Positions 1 through 8,817 of a stretch of 43,403 nt of DNA are shown piece after piece; positions within the stretch are counted from its first letter, which is position 1; the number at the start of each line of letters is the position of its first letter. A program made the position numbers and the translations under genes. The notes beneath the pieces were generated by a model. It saw only the letters and a program-made list of their open reading frames with translations. It was not told the DNA's origin and did no database searches. The stretch is from Prevotella sp. (GTDB lineage: Bacteria > Bacteroidota > Bacteroidia > Bacteroidales > Bacteroidaceae), in assembly GCA_017460765.1 (NCBI GenBank), contig JAFUAK010000079.1, positions 1-43,403 of the forward strand. Reading direction: 5' to 3'.

Positions 1-306
1 CGCCGTGTCTAAGCGCACACCTTTGGGACCTCCAAGCAGCGAGTCGAGCTGATTCATCATCTGTGACTGGCTATAAATCCTGGCACGGTTCACATCGCCC
101 CGCACCTCGCTGATATTTCCCACAATAACCGCCGAGTCGATGATCTGCAACGCCCGCTCCGGCTGATAGCCATAGATGGCCATCGCCGCCTGCTGGGAAT
201 AGACGGTGTCCGTCGGCTGCTGTCCGGGCTGGGAATCGCCACGTCCCGTGCAGCCCACGATGGTCAGCACGGCCATAAATAATAATAGGTGTAATGCCTG
301 TTTCAT
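1..306 (-). CDS. N-terminal part of an exported lipoprotein, runs off the left edge
   Basis: Only the first 102 codons are present; the gene continues beyond base 1. The start is the ATG at 306-304. The first residues form a lipoprotein signal ending in LTIVGC, so the Cys would be lipidated and the protein anchored in a membrane. The rest is hydrophilic and helical (YSQQAAMAIYGYQPERALQI, then SQMMNQLDSLLGG). It resembles, from memory, the N-terminus of Bacteroidales lipoproteins with TPR-like repeats that precede sensor or regulator domains, but too little is left to prove this. It lies 37 bases downstream of the DUF4421 gene on the same strand and is probably cotranscribed with it. The lipoprotein call is firm; the family is a guess. 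Confidence 0.6.
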   Translation of the reverse strand, partial: MKQALHLLLFMAVLTIVGCTGRGDSQPGQQPTDTVYSQQAAMAIYGYQPERALQIIDSAVIVGNISEVRGDVNRARIYSQSQMMNQLDSLLGGPKGVRLDTA

Positions 307-343
307 ATTGATTCATTCTTTGTTCTTAATCTTAAGGTCTTAT

Positions 344-1471
344 TTACAGCCGCAGTCCGAAGGAGGTGTTGATGAACCAGTCGTTCAGGTGGCCGTGGCT
401 GCCGTCGTGGCTATAGCGCATGTTGCAGAACTGCCCGTAGGCATTCGCGAAAAAGCGGCCGAAATTGTAGGTTACAGACAGACGGGCATCGAAGTTGACC
501 GTCATACCGCTGTTGAATGTCTTGTTGCCCATAGGCGTGATGCGCAGGTCGCCATAGAACCACTCATCCCATTCCTCGTTGGTGATGTTCTCATCCAGGG
601 CACGGGGATCTTCCATCAACTCTTCGACATTCGTGGCATAGCCGTAGGCCTTAATCTTGTTGACGAAGGTGAGCATGGGCATGGCAAACGCGTTGACGAG
701 CAGCCCCTTCACTGGCACCCAGTTGTAGGCATAGCCCACACCCACGCTGCCCTGCCACAACTTCACCCGGCCAAGTCCCTGCATCATATAGATCAGGTCG
801 CCGTTGGCATCTGCGGCATAGTCGATGTGTCCGTAGTAGTACATGGCACCTGCCATCAGCGACCCAGCCGACCGTTTCTGAATCACGGACTGGTCGTAGG
901 CGGCTGCGTAGGAGCAATGCTTGCCGTTGAACAGATAGTAGCCGTCGGCAATGAAGGTGCGCACCTTGATGGGATTGGCGAGTTGCACTTTGCCCCACTC
1001 GTCTTTTTCGTCCTCTGGGATGATGTCGCTGTTCAGGTCAAAGTTGGGTGAACTGTTTTCAAACGAGTGGATGCGCACATTGATGCCGTAGGCCCCACCC
1101 ATCGCCCCAAACGTCAGGTAACTGCCTTTGTCGCCGCCCACGTTGACCGTATAGCCCAGACCATAGCCCCTATATCCGGCCCATAGTCCCACATACCGCG
1201 AGGGATCGGTCTTCAGATAGGGCCGTGCCTTGTAGTCCACGCCCATGATCGTCCCCGTCGCCTTCATGCTCAGGATGCTCTGGTAAACGTTGCCTCTCGC
1301 AATGATCTGCCAGGGCTTCTCCGGCGCTTCGATATAGCGACGGTCCAGTCCCTTGACAGACATCGAATCGATCAGCGTGCCCACCTTCCTGACCAGTTCC
1401 GTGACGGCAGTCTGTGCGAGGGCCTGACCACAGAGGAATAACAAGACCAGTATGATCAGCGACTTTTTCAT
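344..1471 (-). CDS. DUF4421 family protein, predicted outer-membrane or exported
   Basis: A 375-residue protein with a clear signal peptide (MKKSLIILVLLFLCGQALAQ, cleavage near AQ/TA). The body alternates short aromatic and glycine-rich strands such as GLWAGYRGYGLGYTVNVGG and GSYLTFGAMGGAYGINVRIH, which is the look of an outer-membrane beta-barrel. It matches the DUF4421 family as I remember it. No enzyme motif is visible and the function of the family is unknown. A promoter of Bacteroidetes type lies 27 bases before the start, so this is the first gene of a leftward unit that probably includes the lipoprotein fragment. The start is supported by the signal peptide and the promoter position. 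Confidence 0.75.
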   Translation of the reverse strand: MKKSLIILVLLFLCGQALAQTAVTELVRKVGTLIDSMSVKGLDRRYIEAPEKPWQIIARGNVYQSILSMKATGTIMGVDYKARPYLKTDPSRYVGLWAGYRGYGLGYTVNVGGDKGSYLTFGAMGGAYGINVRIHSFENSSPNFDLNSDIIPEDEKDEWGKVQLANPIKVRTFIADGYYLFNGKHCSYAAAYDQSVIQKRSAGSLMAGAMYYYGHIDYAADANGDLIYMMQGLGRVKLWQGSVGVGYAYNWVPVKGLLVNAFAMPMLTFVNKIKAYGYATNVEELMEDPRALDENITNEEWDEWFYGDLRITPMGNKTFNSGMTVNFDARLSVTYNFGRFFANAYGQFCNMRYSHDGSHGHLNDWFINTSFGLRL

Positions 1472-1497
1472 TGTCTTACCTTATATTAATATGGGTG

Positions 1498-1505
1498 CAA
1501 AGGTA
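1498..1505 (-). promoter_or_regulatory. Promoter -7 element for the DUF4421 gene
   Basis: The minus strand reads TACCTTTG, an exact match to the Bacteroidetes -7 consensus TAnnTTTG. Upstream on the same strand is ATTATTCGGAAATAATT, a segment shared almost exactly with the promoter at 42828. Confidence 0.7.
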
Positions 1506-1564
1506 GTAATTATTTCCGAATAATCGTAAATATTGCAAATATTTTTATTAATGGAGCAGGGCGC

Positions 1565-1597
1565 AAAAAATATCGTCCGCACAGGCGTACGGACGAT
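1565..1597 (-). terminator. Intrinsic terminator after the esterase gene
   Basis: On the minus strand ATCGTCCG (1597-1590) pairs with CGGACGAT (1579-1572) around a 10-base loop, followed by a run of T residues (1570-1565). It lies 33 bases past the stop of the esterase and closes the coaD-ybeY-esterase unit. Confidence 0.8.
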
Positions 1598-1629
1598 AAG
1601 TATTAAGGTTTATGGACGAGAAACCAATC

Positions 1630-2877
<1,248 letters not shown>

Positions 2878-2905
2878 TTAGTTATTGTTATTGTAAAAAG
2901 ACTGT

Positions 2906-3316
2906 TTATCGCATGGCGAGGGCGCGGTTCTCGGCGGCTTCCATGATTTCACGCTCGCCAGGGCCCTTGTCGTTGATACCGCAAAGGTGGAGGATGCCGT
3001 GGATGATCACGCGGTGGAGTTCCTCGTCGTAAGGACGGCCGAACTTGTCGGCATTGGTGAAGACGGTGTCGAGCGAGATGACGATGTCGCCGTTGAGCGT
3101 CTTTCCCTCCGTATAGTCGAAAGTGATGATGTCGGTGTAATAGTCGTGACCCAGGTACTCATTGTTCACCTCGAGGATCTTGTCATCGTTGACGAATAAA
3201 TAGCCGATTTCGCCGATCTTTTTGCCGTACGAATCGGCCACGCGGTGGATCCAGTTGGAGGTCTCGCGCTTCTTGATATTGGGGAATTTCACCCCTTCAG
3301 TGCTATATGTAATCAT
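2906..3316 (-). CDS. ybeY: Endoribonuclease YbeY, rRNA maturation factor
   Basis: A 136-residue YbeY (UPF0054) metalloprotein. The zinc motif is HGILHLCGINDK, with His106 and His110 as ligands. The third His of the E. coli form (HGxLHLxGYDH) is not at its usual place; Asp116-Lys117 stand there, which I believe is usual in Bacteroidetes. The family acts in 16S rRNA 3' end maturation and ribosome quality control in the cytoplasm. The conserved TDIITFDY and LNGDIVIS segments are present. The start overlaps the stop of coaD by four bases (ATGA), so the two are translationally coupled. Confidence 0.92.
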   Translation of the reverse strand: MITYSTEGVKFPNIKKRETSNWIHRVADSYGKKIGEIGYLFVNDDKILEVNNEYLGHDYYTDIITFDYTEGKTLNGDIVISLDTVFTNADKFGRPYDEELHRVIIHGILHLCGINDKGPGEREIMEAAENRALAMR

Positions 3317-3762
3317 TTCTTCGGAAGATAAGGTGATACATCGACGCCGAAGTGGGCGAGTTCGCGGAGAGCACTGGAGGAGATGCTGGAGAGTTCAGGC
3401 TCCGTGTAGAGCAGGATGGTCTCGATGCCACCCAGACGGCGGTTGAAGTCGGCCTGCCACTGCTCGTACTCAAAGTCGCTGGCATTGCGCACGCCCTTCA
3501 CGATGAAATGGGCGTTTTCGGCTTTGGCAAAGTCCATCGCCAGTCCGTGGTAGGGCTTCACCATGATGCGCTCGTCATCGGCGTAGAGGTTGCGGATCAC
3601 CTGCATCCGCTCCTCGGCGGAGGGCATGTCGGGCTTGTGCACATTGTCGCCCACCACGCCGATGACCAGACGGTCGAACAATGGCAGGGCGCGGCGAACG
3701 ATCGAATCGTGGCCGATGGTAAAGGGGTTGAAACTCCCCACGAATATTCCTGTTCTTTTCAT
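3313..3762 (-). CDS. coaD: Phosphopantetheine adenylyltransferase
   Basis: A 149-residue enzyme of the nucleotidyltransferase fold. It makes dephospho-CoA from ATP and 4'-phosphopantetheine, the penultimate step of coenzyme A synthesis. GSFNPFTIGH at residues 9-18 is the nucleotide-binding (H/T)xGH motif with His18. VKGVRNASDFEYE and the C-terminal SISSSALREL are both family signatures. Length is typical. A promoter -7 box ends only five bases before the start codon, so the mRNA should have almost no leader. It heads a unit with ybeY and the CE1 esterase. Confidence 0.95.
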   Translation of the reverse strand: MKRTGIFVGSFNPFTIGHDSIVRRALPLFDRLVIGVVGDNVHKPDMPSAEERMQVIRNLYADDERIMVKPYHGLAMDFAKAENAHFIVKGVRNASDFEYEQWQADFNRRLGGIETILLYTEPELSSISSSALRELAHFGVDVSPYLPKK

Positions 3763-3767
3763 GGCTG

Positions 3768-3775
3768 CAAAGATA
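3768..3775 (-). promoter_or_regulatory. Promoter -7 element for coaD
   Basis: The minus strand reads TATCTTTG five bases before the coaD ATG. Transcription would start at or within a few bases of the start codon. Confidence 0.65.
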
Positions 3776-3813
3776 CAAATTAATTTGGAATTCTCTTCTT
3801 TTTTTCGAAATAA

Positions 3814-5616
3814 TCACATCCCTACAAACTTTTTTTGTCCATTGACAATGTAGAGGCCAGGGGGCAATGTATGCAAAAGTTGTTCATTGCTTTCCCTGCT
3901 GATCTGTTGACCATGCAGGTTGTATACGCCTCGCCTATGAGATGCAGCCGCCGGGGTGTACTTTAAGTCACTGATGCCACCTGTGGGTATCGAAGTGAGA
4001 TCGAATCGTATGGTGTCGAGATAGTTCAAACGGCGGGTCAGCCAGTCTTCAATGTAGGCCATTTCCGCATCGAAGTCTAGTACGTTGCCTTCTATGTCGG
4101 AGTCACGGCTCCACTTCTTATATTCTCGAGTATCTGCCCCACAGATCTTGAATTCTGCTAATTGATGACGGAATCTGTTCAGGATGGAGTCTGTTCCCAG
4201 CAAGCCTTGGCGCAGGTCATGGTAGCGCTCACGTACTTTTTCGTTAAAGTTGTCGGCATCTGTAAGGCGCAGCCTCCTAAACAGGTTGAAATCTCCATGT
4301 TCGTTATTAATGATGTAGGCAGTGTAGTCCTGTTCTGGCCGCATACCCTCCCAATGATAGTAGAGGTGGCTCCATCGTTGCCCCAAAGTGGCATCCATGT
4401 CCCATACACCAAGGGTGATGCGCCTGTCCTTTTGCTGATCATAGATGGCATAAAAGAGGTTTTTGCCATGGTTGTCGGTTGACATAATGGCCTCCATCAA
4501 GATATAGTAATCGATGATCACTGGCAGGTCGAAATAGTCGCTGACGTGGAGTTTAAAGTCATCGTCCGATGCTGTACAGACGAAATTGACTGCATCATAA
4601 AGTGGCTGCCAGTCTGTAGGGCTCACATCTTCGAGATTAGGATATTTCAAGTAATATTCTTCCCACATTTCTGAAAGGTTGTCGTAGTCGACGGGTGGCG
4701 CCATCGTGTAATTATCCTCATCGATGTCATGCCCCATGAACACGGCATAACTCCAAGTCTTTGCTTTCCAGAGTTGACCGTGCAGGATACCTGTCTCTTC
4801 ATCGTATTTCTTCAGTTTCATTTGCTTGCGGTCCAAATTCTCGGTCATGCAATAGATGCCACGATACTCACCATTCATTACCAGTTCTACGAATCGTCCT
4901 CGTGTTCCCGTGCGGGGATTCTTTTCCTGAAGGGCATAATATGGTTTTGTTGAAAAGTCGTTCCATAGGTCTGTCAGAATGCGATTACGGATGCGTAACA
5001 TGTCTGTCAGTCCGGACTCTAAAATCCACGAATTGTCATTCCTAAGTCCAAACAGTTTCTGATCGAGTTTATCTCCGCCCTCGTCCAAGAGTTTCACGTG
5101 GTAGTTATGCTTGTGCTTCTCAAAAGCATTTGAAATGCTGCCGCGTCGCTTAGCCTTGGCATTGAACTGTTTTTCTTGGGTGGTCTCCGGCTCTTGGATT
5201 ATGATGTGCCCTTCCTTGTAGGAATTGTCGAACGAACCGTCAAGTATCACGATAGGCAGTGACGTGAATTTCATTTTCGCACTGATGGTCTTCCCATTGG
5301 AATACGAAATATTGAGTTTATAATCCTTGCTCCCTTCTACACTCCTGAAGGTGTATTCCTGGTCATCGGTCACCAAGTTCCCGTCTATCCTCAATTTACC
5401 CCATCCGTCGTTGAGGGTATAGTTGACCAGTACCGTCTGTGAATTTCCGAAGGTAGAAAGAGGTATAGTGCAAAGATAACAATTCAGATCAGTGACGTAA
5501 CAAAGACTATGACCATTGATCTTCAAATCGGAAAGTGCTTGATCGAGGGGTCCGGATGCTGCTTTAATTGTATATGTAGTGAAAGTTATTAATAGTAGTG
5601 TGATGAATCGTTTCAT
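3814..5616 (-). CDS. Secreted CotH-kinase-like protein
   Basis: A 600-residue protein with a signal peptide (MKRFITLLLITFTTYTIKAA). An N-terminal beta-rich part (about 25-140) precedes a CotH domain: WILESGLTDMLRIRNRI, NGEYRGIYCMTENLDRKQMK, then MSTDNHGKNLFYAIYD and LGVWDMDATLG, which hold the conserved Asp/Asn active-site residues of this atypical protein-kinase fold. CotH of Bacillus phosphorylates spore-coat proteins; the role in Bacteroidales is not known. The last 40 residues (VYNLHGQQIS, then PPGLYIVNGQKKFV) resemble a short C-terminal sorting-like tail also seen on the LRR protein at 26505. It starts 7 bases after the ruvB stop, so it is probably read from the ruvB promoter, an odd pairing of a secreted protein with a repair motor. 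Confidence 0.82.
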   Translation of the reverse strand: MKRFITLLLITFTTYTIKAASGPLDQALSDLKINGHSLCYVTDLNCYLCTIPLSTFGNSQTVLVNYTLNDGWGKLRIDGNLVTDDQEYTFRSVEGSKDYKLNISYSNGKTISAKMKFTSLPIVILDGSFDNSYKEGHIIIQEPETTQEKQFNAKAKRRGSISNAFEKHKHNYHVKLLDEGGDKLDQKLFGLRNDNSWILESGLTDMLRIRNRILTDLWNDFSTKPYYALQEKNPRTGTRGRFVELVMNGEYRGIYCMTENLDRKQMKLKKYDEETGILHGQLWKAKTWSYAVFMGHDIDEDNYTMAPPVDYDNLSEMWEEYYLKYPNLEDVSPTDWQPLYDAVNFVCTASDDDFKLHVSDYFDLPVIIDYYILMEAIMSTDNHGKNLFYAIYDQQKDRRITLGVWDMDATLGQRWSHLYYHWEGMRPEQDYTAYIINNEHGDFNLFRRLRLTDADNFNEKVRERYHDLRQGLLGTDSILNRFRHQLAEFKICGADTREYKKWSRDSDIEGNVLDFDAEMAYIEDWLTRRLNYLDTIRFDLTSIPTGGISDLKYTPAAASHRRGVYNLHGQQISRESNEQLLHTLPPGLYIVNGQKKFVGM

Positions 5617-5623
5617 TATTTAT

Positions 5624-6661
5624 CTACTCAAACAAGTTTGGTTCCATGATATTGCCGCTATAGGGGTTGCGCCCGAAGTGGCGATAGGCGAGTTCGGTGA
5701 CCATACGACCGCGGGGGGTACGCTTGATGAAGCCCTCCATGATGAGGAAAGGCTCGTAGACCTCCTCGACGGTGCCTGCATCCTCGCCGATGGCAGTGGC
5801 GATGGTGGTGATGCCCACGGGGCCGCCCTTGAACTTGTCGATGATGGTGAGCAGGATCTTATTGTCGATTTCATCGAGACCGTACTGATCGATGTTCAGG
5901 GCCGCGAGGGCTATCTTGGTGATCTTTGTGTCAATCTTGCCGTTGCCCTTCACCTGGGCGAAGTCGCGTACGCGGCGCAATAGGGCATTGGCGATACGGG
6001 GCGTACCACGTGAGCGACCAGCGATCTCAAGGGCGGCATCCTCCGTGATGGGTACCCCAAGGATGCCTGCGGAGCGCTCGATGATGGTCTGGAGCGTCTC
6101 AGGCTCGTAGTACTCCAGGTGCATGTTGATGCCGAATCGGGCGCGGAGCGGGGCCGTGAGCAGTCCGCTGCGGGTGGTGGCGCCCACGAGGGTAAACGGG
6201 TTGAGGTCGATCTGTATCGAACGGGCGGAGGGACCCTTGTCAATCATGATGTCGATGCGGTAGTCCTCCATCGCGCTGTAGAGGTATTCCTCGACGACAG
6301 GCGACAGACGGTGGATCTCGTCGATGAAAAGCACATCATTCTTCTCCAGCGAGGTGAGGATGCCAGCCAGATCGCCAGGCTTGTCGAGCACGGGGCCTGA
6401 GGTAATCTTAAAGCCCACGCCCAATTCGTTGGCGATGATGTTGGAGAGGGTGGTCTTACCCAGTCCTGGAGGACCGTGCAGCAGTGTATGGTCGAGGGGC
6501 TCGCCACGGTACTTAGCCGCCTCGACGAACACCTCCAGGTTCTCCACCACCTTCTTCTGTCCGCTGAAGTCGCGGAAACTCAGCGGGCGCAGGGCGTTCT
6601 CAAAGTCTTTCTCACCTTGGGAGAACCGTTCTTCACGTATGTCAAAATCTTCGTCTATCAT
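5624..6661 (-). CDS. ruvB: Holliday junction branch migration ATPase RuvB
   Basis: A 345-residue AAA+ motor that drives branch migration with RuvA and RuvC in recombination repair. Walker A is GPPGLGKTT at residues 63-71, Walker B is LFIDEIH at 111-117, sensor 1 lies in LVGATTRSG, and the arginine finger is in PLRARFG near residue 174. The C-terminal winged helix follows ([15 protein letters not shown], then [18 protein letters not shown]). Length and order are typical. It is divergently transcribed from the BASS transporter, and both promoters sit within about 80 bases. The CotH gene follows closely. Confidence 0.97.
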   Translation of the reverse strand: MIDEDFDIREERFSQGEKDFENALRPLSFRDFSGQKKVVENLEVFVEAAKYRGEPLDHTLLHGPPGLGKTTLSNIIANELGVGFKITSGPVLDKPGDLAGILTSLEKNDVLFIDEIHRLSPVVEEYLYSAMEDYRIDIMIDKGPSARSIQIDLNPFTLVGATTRSGLLTAPLRARFGINMHLEYYEPETLQTIIERSAGILGVPITEDAALEIAGRSRGTPRIANALLRRVRDFAQVKGNGKIDTKITKIALAALNIDQYGLDEIDNKILLTIIDKFKGGPVGITTIATAIGEDAGTVEEVYEPFLIMEGFIKRTPRGRMVTELAYRHFGRNPYSGNIMEPNLFE

Positions 6662-6683
6662 ACTGATTTTTCCCTATCGGTTG

Positions 6684-6691
6684 CAAAAGTA
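6684..6691 (-). promoter_or_regulatory. Promoter -7 element for ruvB
   Basis: The minus strand reads TACTTTTG, matching TAnnTTTG, 22 bases before the ruvB ATG. Confidence 0.6.
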
Positions 6692-6704
6692 CGAATAATT
6701 TTTG

Positions 6705-6712
6705 TAATTTTG
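6705..6712 (+). promoter_or_regulatory. Promoter -7 element for the BASS transporter
   Basis: The plus strand reads TAATTTTG with a TTG at 6681-6683, a spacing of 21 bases, matching the Bacteroidetes promoter. It lies back to back with the ruvB promoter. Confidence 0.65.
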
Positions 6713-6740
6713 CCCGCAGAAACGAAAAAAACTAAAAAGT

Positions 6741-7706
6741 ATGCTGAAGATATTGCAGGGCGCGAGCCGTTGGCTGGCTCAGAACGCGTCGCTTTTCATC
6801 ATCGCCATTGCTGTGTTTACCTTCTTTGTGCCTGACACGTTCGGGTGGGTGAGGGGCAACACGCAGACCGTGATCCTCGGTATGATCATGCTCACGATGG
6901 GGCTTACGCTGACCACGGAGGACTTCCGGATTCTGGCCCGCAGACCGTGGGATATACTGATCGGAGCCTGCGCACAGTTTCTGATTATGCCCTGCGTGGC
7001 ATGGCTGCTGGTGCGCGTGTTCCATCTGGAGCCGGCACTGGCGCTGGGCATCCTGCTCGTGGGCTGTTGTCCGGGTGGTGTGTCGAGCAATATCATGTCG
7101 TATCTCTGTCATGGCGACGTGGCCTTTTCCGTGGGCATGACCTGTGCCTCGACGCTCCTGGCACCTATGATGACACCCTTGCTGATGGAACTGACGGCGG
7201 GTGCCATTATCGAGATCGATACCATCGGTATGTTCCTGAACATCCTGATCGTGACGATTATTCCCGTTGGAATCGGCTGTTTTCTGAACTATACCTATTC
7301 CCATAAGCCGAGTTTCCCAACGATTCAGTCACTGATGCCTGGCGTGAGCGTGATCTGTCTGGCCTGTATCGTGGGTGGGGTAATCTCCACCGTCCATGAT
7401 GCGCTGATTGCCCGTGGCCTACTGCTCTTCGTGTGGACCTTTGGCGTGGTGTTCTGCCACAATTCGTTGGGCTATCTGCTGGGCTGGACCTCTGGGCGGC
7501 TCGCAGGCTTCAACACAGCCAAGAAGCGCACCATCTCTATTGAGGTGGGCATGCAGAACGCCGGACTGGCCACCGTGCTGGCCTCCACCTTCTTCGCCGC
7601 TCAGCCGCTGTCCGTGTTGCCCTGCGCCATCTCTTGTGCCTGGCACTCCATCAGCGGTACCATCCTCGCCGGACTTTTCCTCAAATGGGATCAGCGAAAG
7701 AAATGA
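6741..7706 (+). CDS. Bile acid:sodium symporter (BASS) family transporter
   Basis: A 321-residue inner-membrane protein with about nine to ten hydrophobic helices. Family signatures are GCCPGGVSSNI (residues about 111-121) in one crossing helix and EVGMQNAGLA in the second. BASS proteins move organic anions with sodium; bacterial members carry pantoate, pyruvate or other organic acids, and the substrate cannot be told here. The stop codon overlaps the start of dinB (ATGATG), so the pair is cotranscribed and coupled although the functions look unrelated. Confidence 0.88.
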   Translation: MLKILQGASRWLAQNASLFIIAIAVFTFFVPDTFGWVRGNTQTVILGMIMLTMGLTLTTEDFRILARRPWDILIGACAQFLIMPCVAWLLVRVFHLEPALALGILLVGCCPGGVSSNIMSYLCHGDVAFSVGMTCASTLLAPMMTPLLMELTAGAIIEIDTIGMFLNILIVTIIPVGIGCFLNYTYSHKPSFPTIQSLMPGVSVICLACIVGGVISTVHDALIARGLLLFVWTFGVVFCHNSLGYLLGWTSGRLAGFNTAKKRTISIEVGMQNAGLATVLASTFFAAQPLSVLPCAISCAWHSISGTILAGLFLKWDQRKK

Positions 7707-8803
7707 TGGAGCGCAAGATCATACACGTTGACATGGATCAGTTCTTCGCGGCCGTGGAGCAGCGCGATGATCCCTCCCTGCGCGGCAAGCCAGTCGCCGT
7801 AGGGCATGACGCGGAAAGGGGTGTTGTATCAACGGCGAGTTATGAGGCTCGCAAGTTCGGTGTGCATTCGGCACAGTCGATTCAGGTGGCGAAGCGCCTC
7901 TGTCCACAACTCATCATCGTAACCCCTCACTTTTCTAAATATAAAGAGGTGAGCCGGCAAATCCGTTCCATCTTTCAGGACTATACCGACCTGATTGAGC
8001 CGTTGTCGCTTGACGAGGCCTTCCTCGACGTGACAGATAACAAGAAGGGCATCACCTTGGCTGTCGACATCGCTAAGGAGATCAAACAGCGTATCAAGGC
8101 GCAGACGGAACTGACGGCCTCGGCGGGTGTGTCGTACTGTAAATTCTTGGCAAAGATTGCTTCGGACTACCGTAAGCCCGACGGTCTTTGCGTGATTCAT
8201 CCCGACAAGGCAAAGGAGTTTATCGATGCCCTTGATATTAGCCGTTTCTGGGGCATTGGCCATAAGACTGCGGAAAAGATGCACCGCATGGGCATCTTTA
8301 CGGGAGCCGATTTGCGTTGCCAGTCGCTGCAGCATCTCTCAGAAGAGTTTGGTAAAATGGGGCGCGTGTTCTACGATTTCGCCCGAGGTATCGACGAGCG
8401 GCCCGTCATCTCGGAGTGGGAGCGGAAGTCGTGCAGTTGTGAGCAGACCTATATGGCAGACCTGCACGAGCCCGCACAGGTCACCATTGAACTGTATCAT
8501 ACCGTGCTCAAACTGATCCGCCGCCTAGAGAAGAGTGCGTTTGAGGGACGCACCTTGACGCTGAAGGTGAAGTATGCCGATTTCCAGCAGATCACCCGCA
8601 GCATCACTGTGGGCCGTATCCTCCGCACGAAGGAAGATGTCCTGCCGCTCGCCAAGCAACTGATGCGTGAGGTCAGTTATAGTCGCGAGCATCCTATCCG
8701 TCTCCTCGGTTTGGGCGTTTCTGGTCATCGTGACGACCTCCCCGAGGAACATCAGCGCTGGATTCAACTCGAACTGGAGTTTCAAGATTGGGAAGACCAA
8801 TAG
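7703..8803 (+). CDS. dinB: DNA polymerase IV, Y family
   Basis: A translesion polymerase of 366 residues from the ATG at 7703. The palm motif IIHVDMDQFFAAVEQRD near the N-terminus holds the first catalytic Asp and the steric-gate region; SLDEAFLDVT holds the catalytic Asp-Glu pair. The thumb and little-finger regions follow. The frame is open further upstream to 7634, but that part lies inside the transporter gene and lacks homology, and the ATGA overlap at 7703-7706 points to coupled translation. An ATG at 7706 is equally possible. No LexA-like site is visible because the gene has no promoter region of its own. Confidence 0.94.
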   Translation: MMERKIIHVDMDQFFAAVEQRDDPSLRGKPVAVGHDAERGVVSTASYEARKFGVHSAQSIQVAKRLCPQLIIVTPHFSKYKEVSRQIRSIFQDYTDLIEPLSLDEAFLDVTDNKKGITLAVDIAKEIKQRIKAQTELTASAGVSYCKFLAKIASDYRKPDGLCVIHPDKAKEFIDALDISRFWGIGHKTAEKMHRMGIFTGADLRCQSLQHLSEEFGKMGRVFYDFARGIDERPVISEWERKSCSCEQTYMADLHEPAQVTIELYHTVLKLIRRLEKSAFEGRTLTLKVKYADFQQITRSITVGRILRTKEDVLPLAKQLMREVSYSREHPIRLLGLGVSGHRDDLPEEHQRWIQLELEFQDWEDQ

Positions 8804-8812
8804 ATCTTCCCA
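8789..8812. terminator. Hairpin between convergent dinB and DUF2207 genes
   Basis: TGGGAAGA (8789-8796) pairs with TCTTCCCA (8805-8812) around an eight-base loop. It overlaps the dinB stop codon and sits between two convergent genes, so it can act in both directions. There is no strong T-run. Confidence 0.5.
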
Positions 8813-8817
8813 CCCAG

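Noticed and set aside
206..1051. 281-codon plus-strand open frame
   Set aside because: Shadow of the DUF4421 and lipoprotein genes; no domain and it crosses two real genes.
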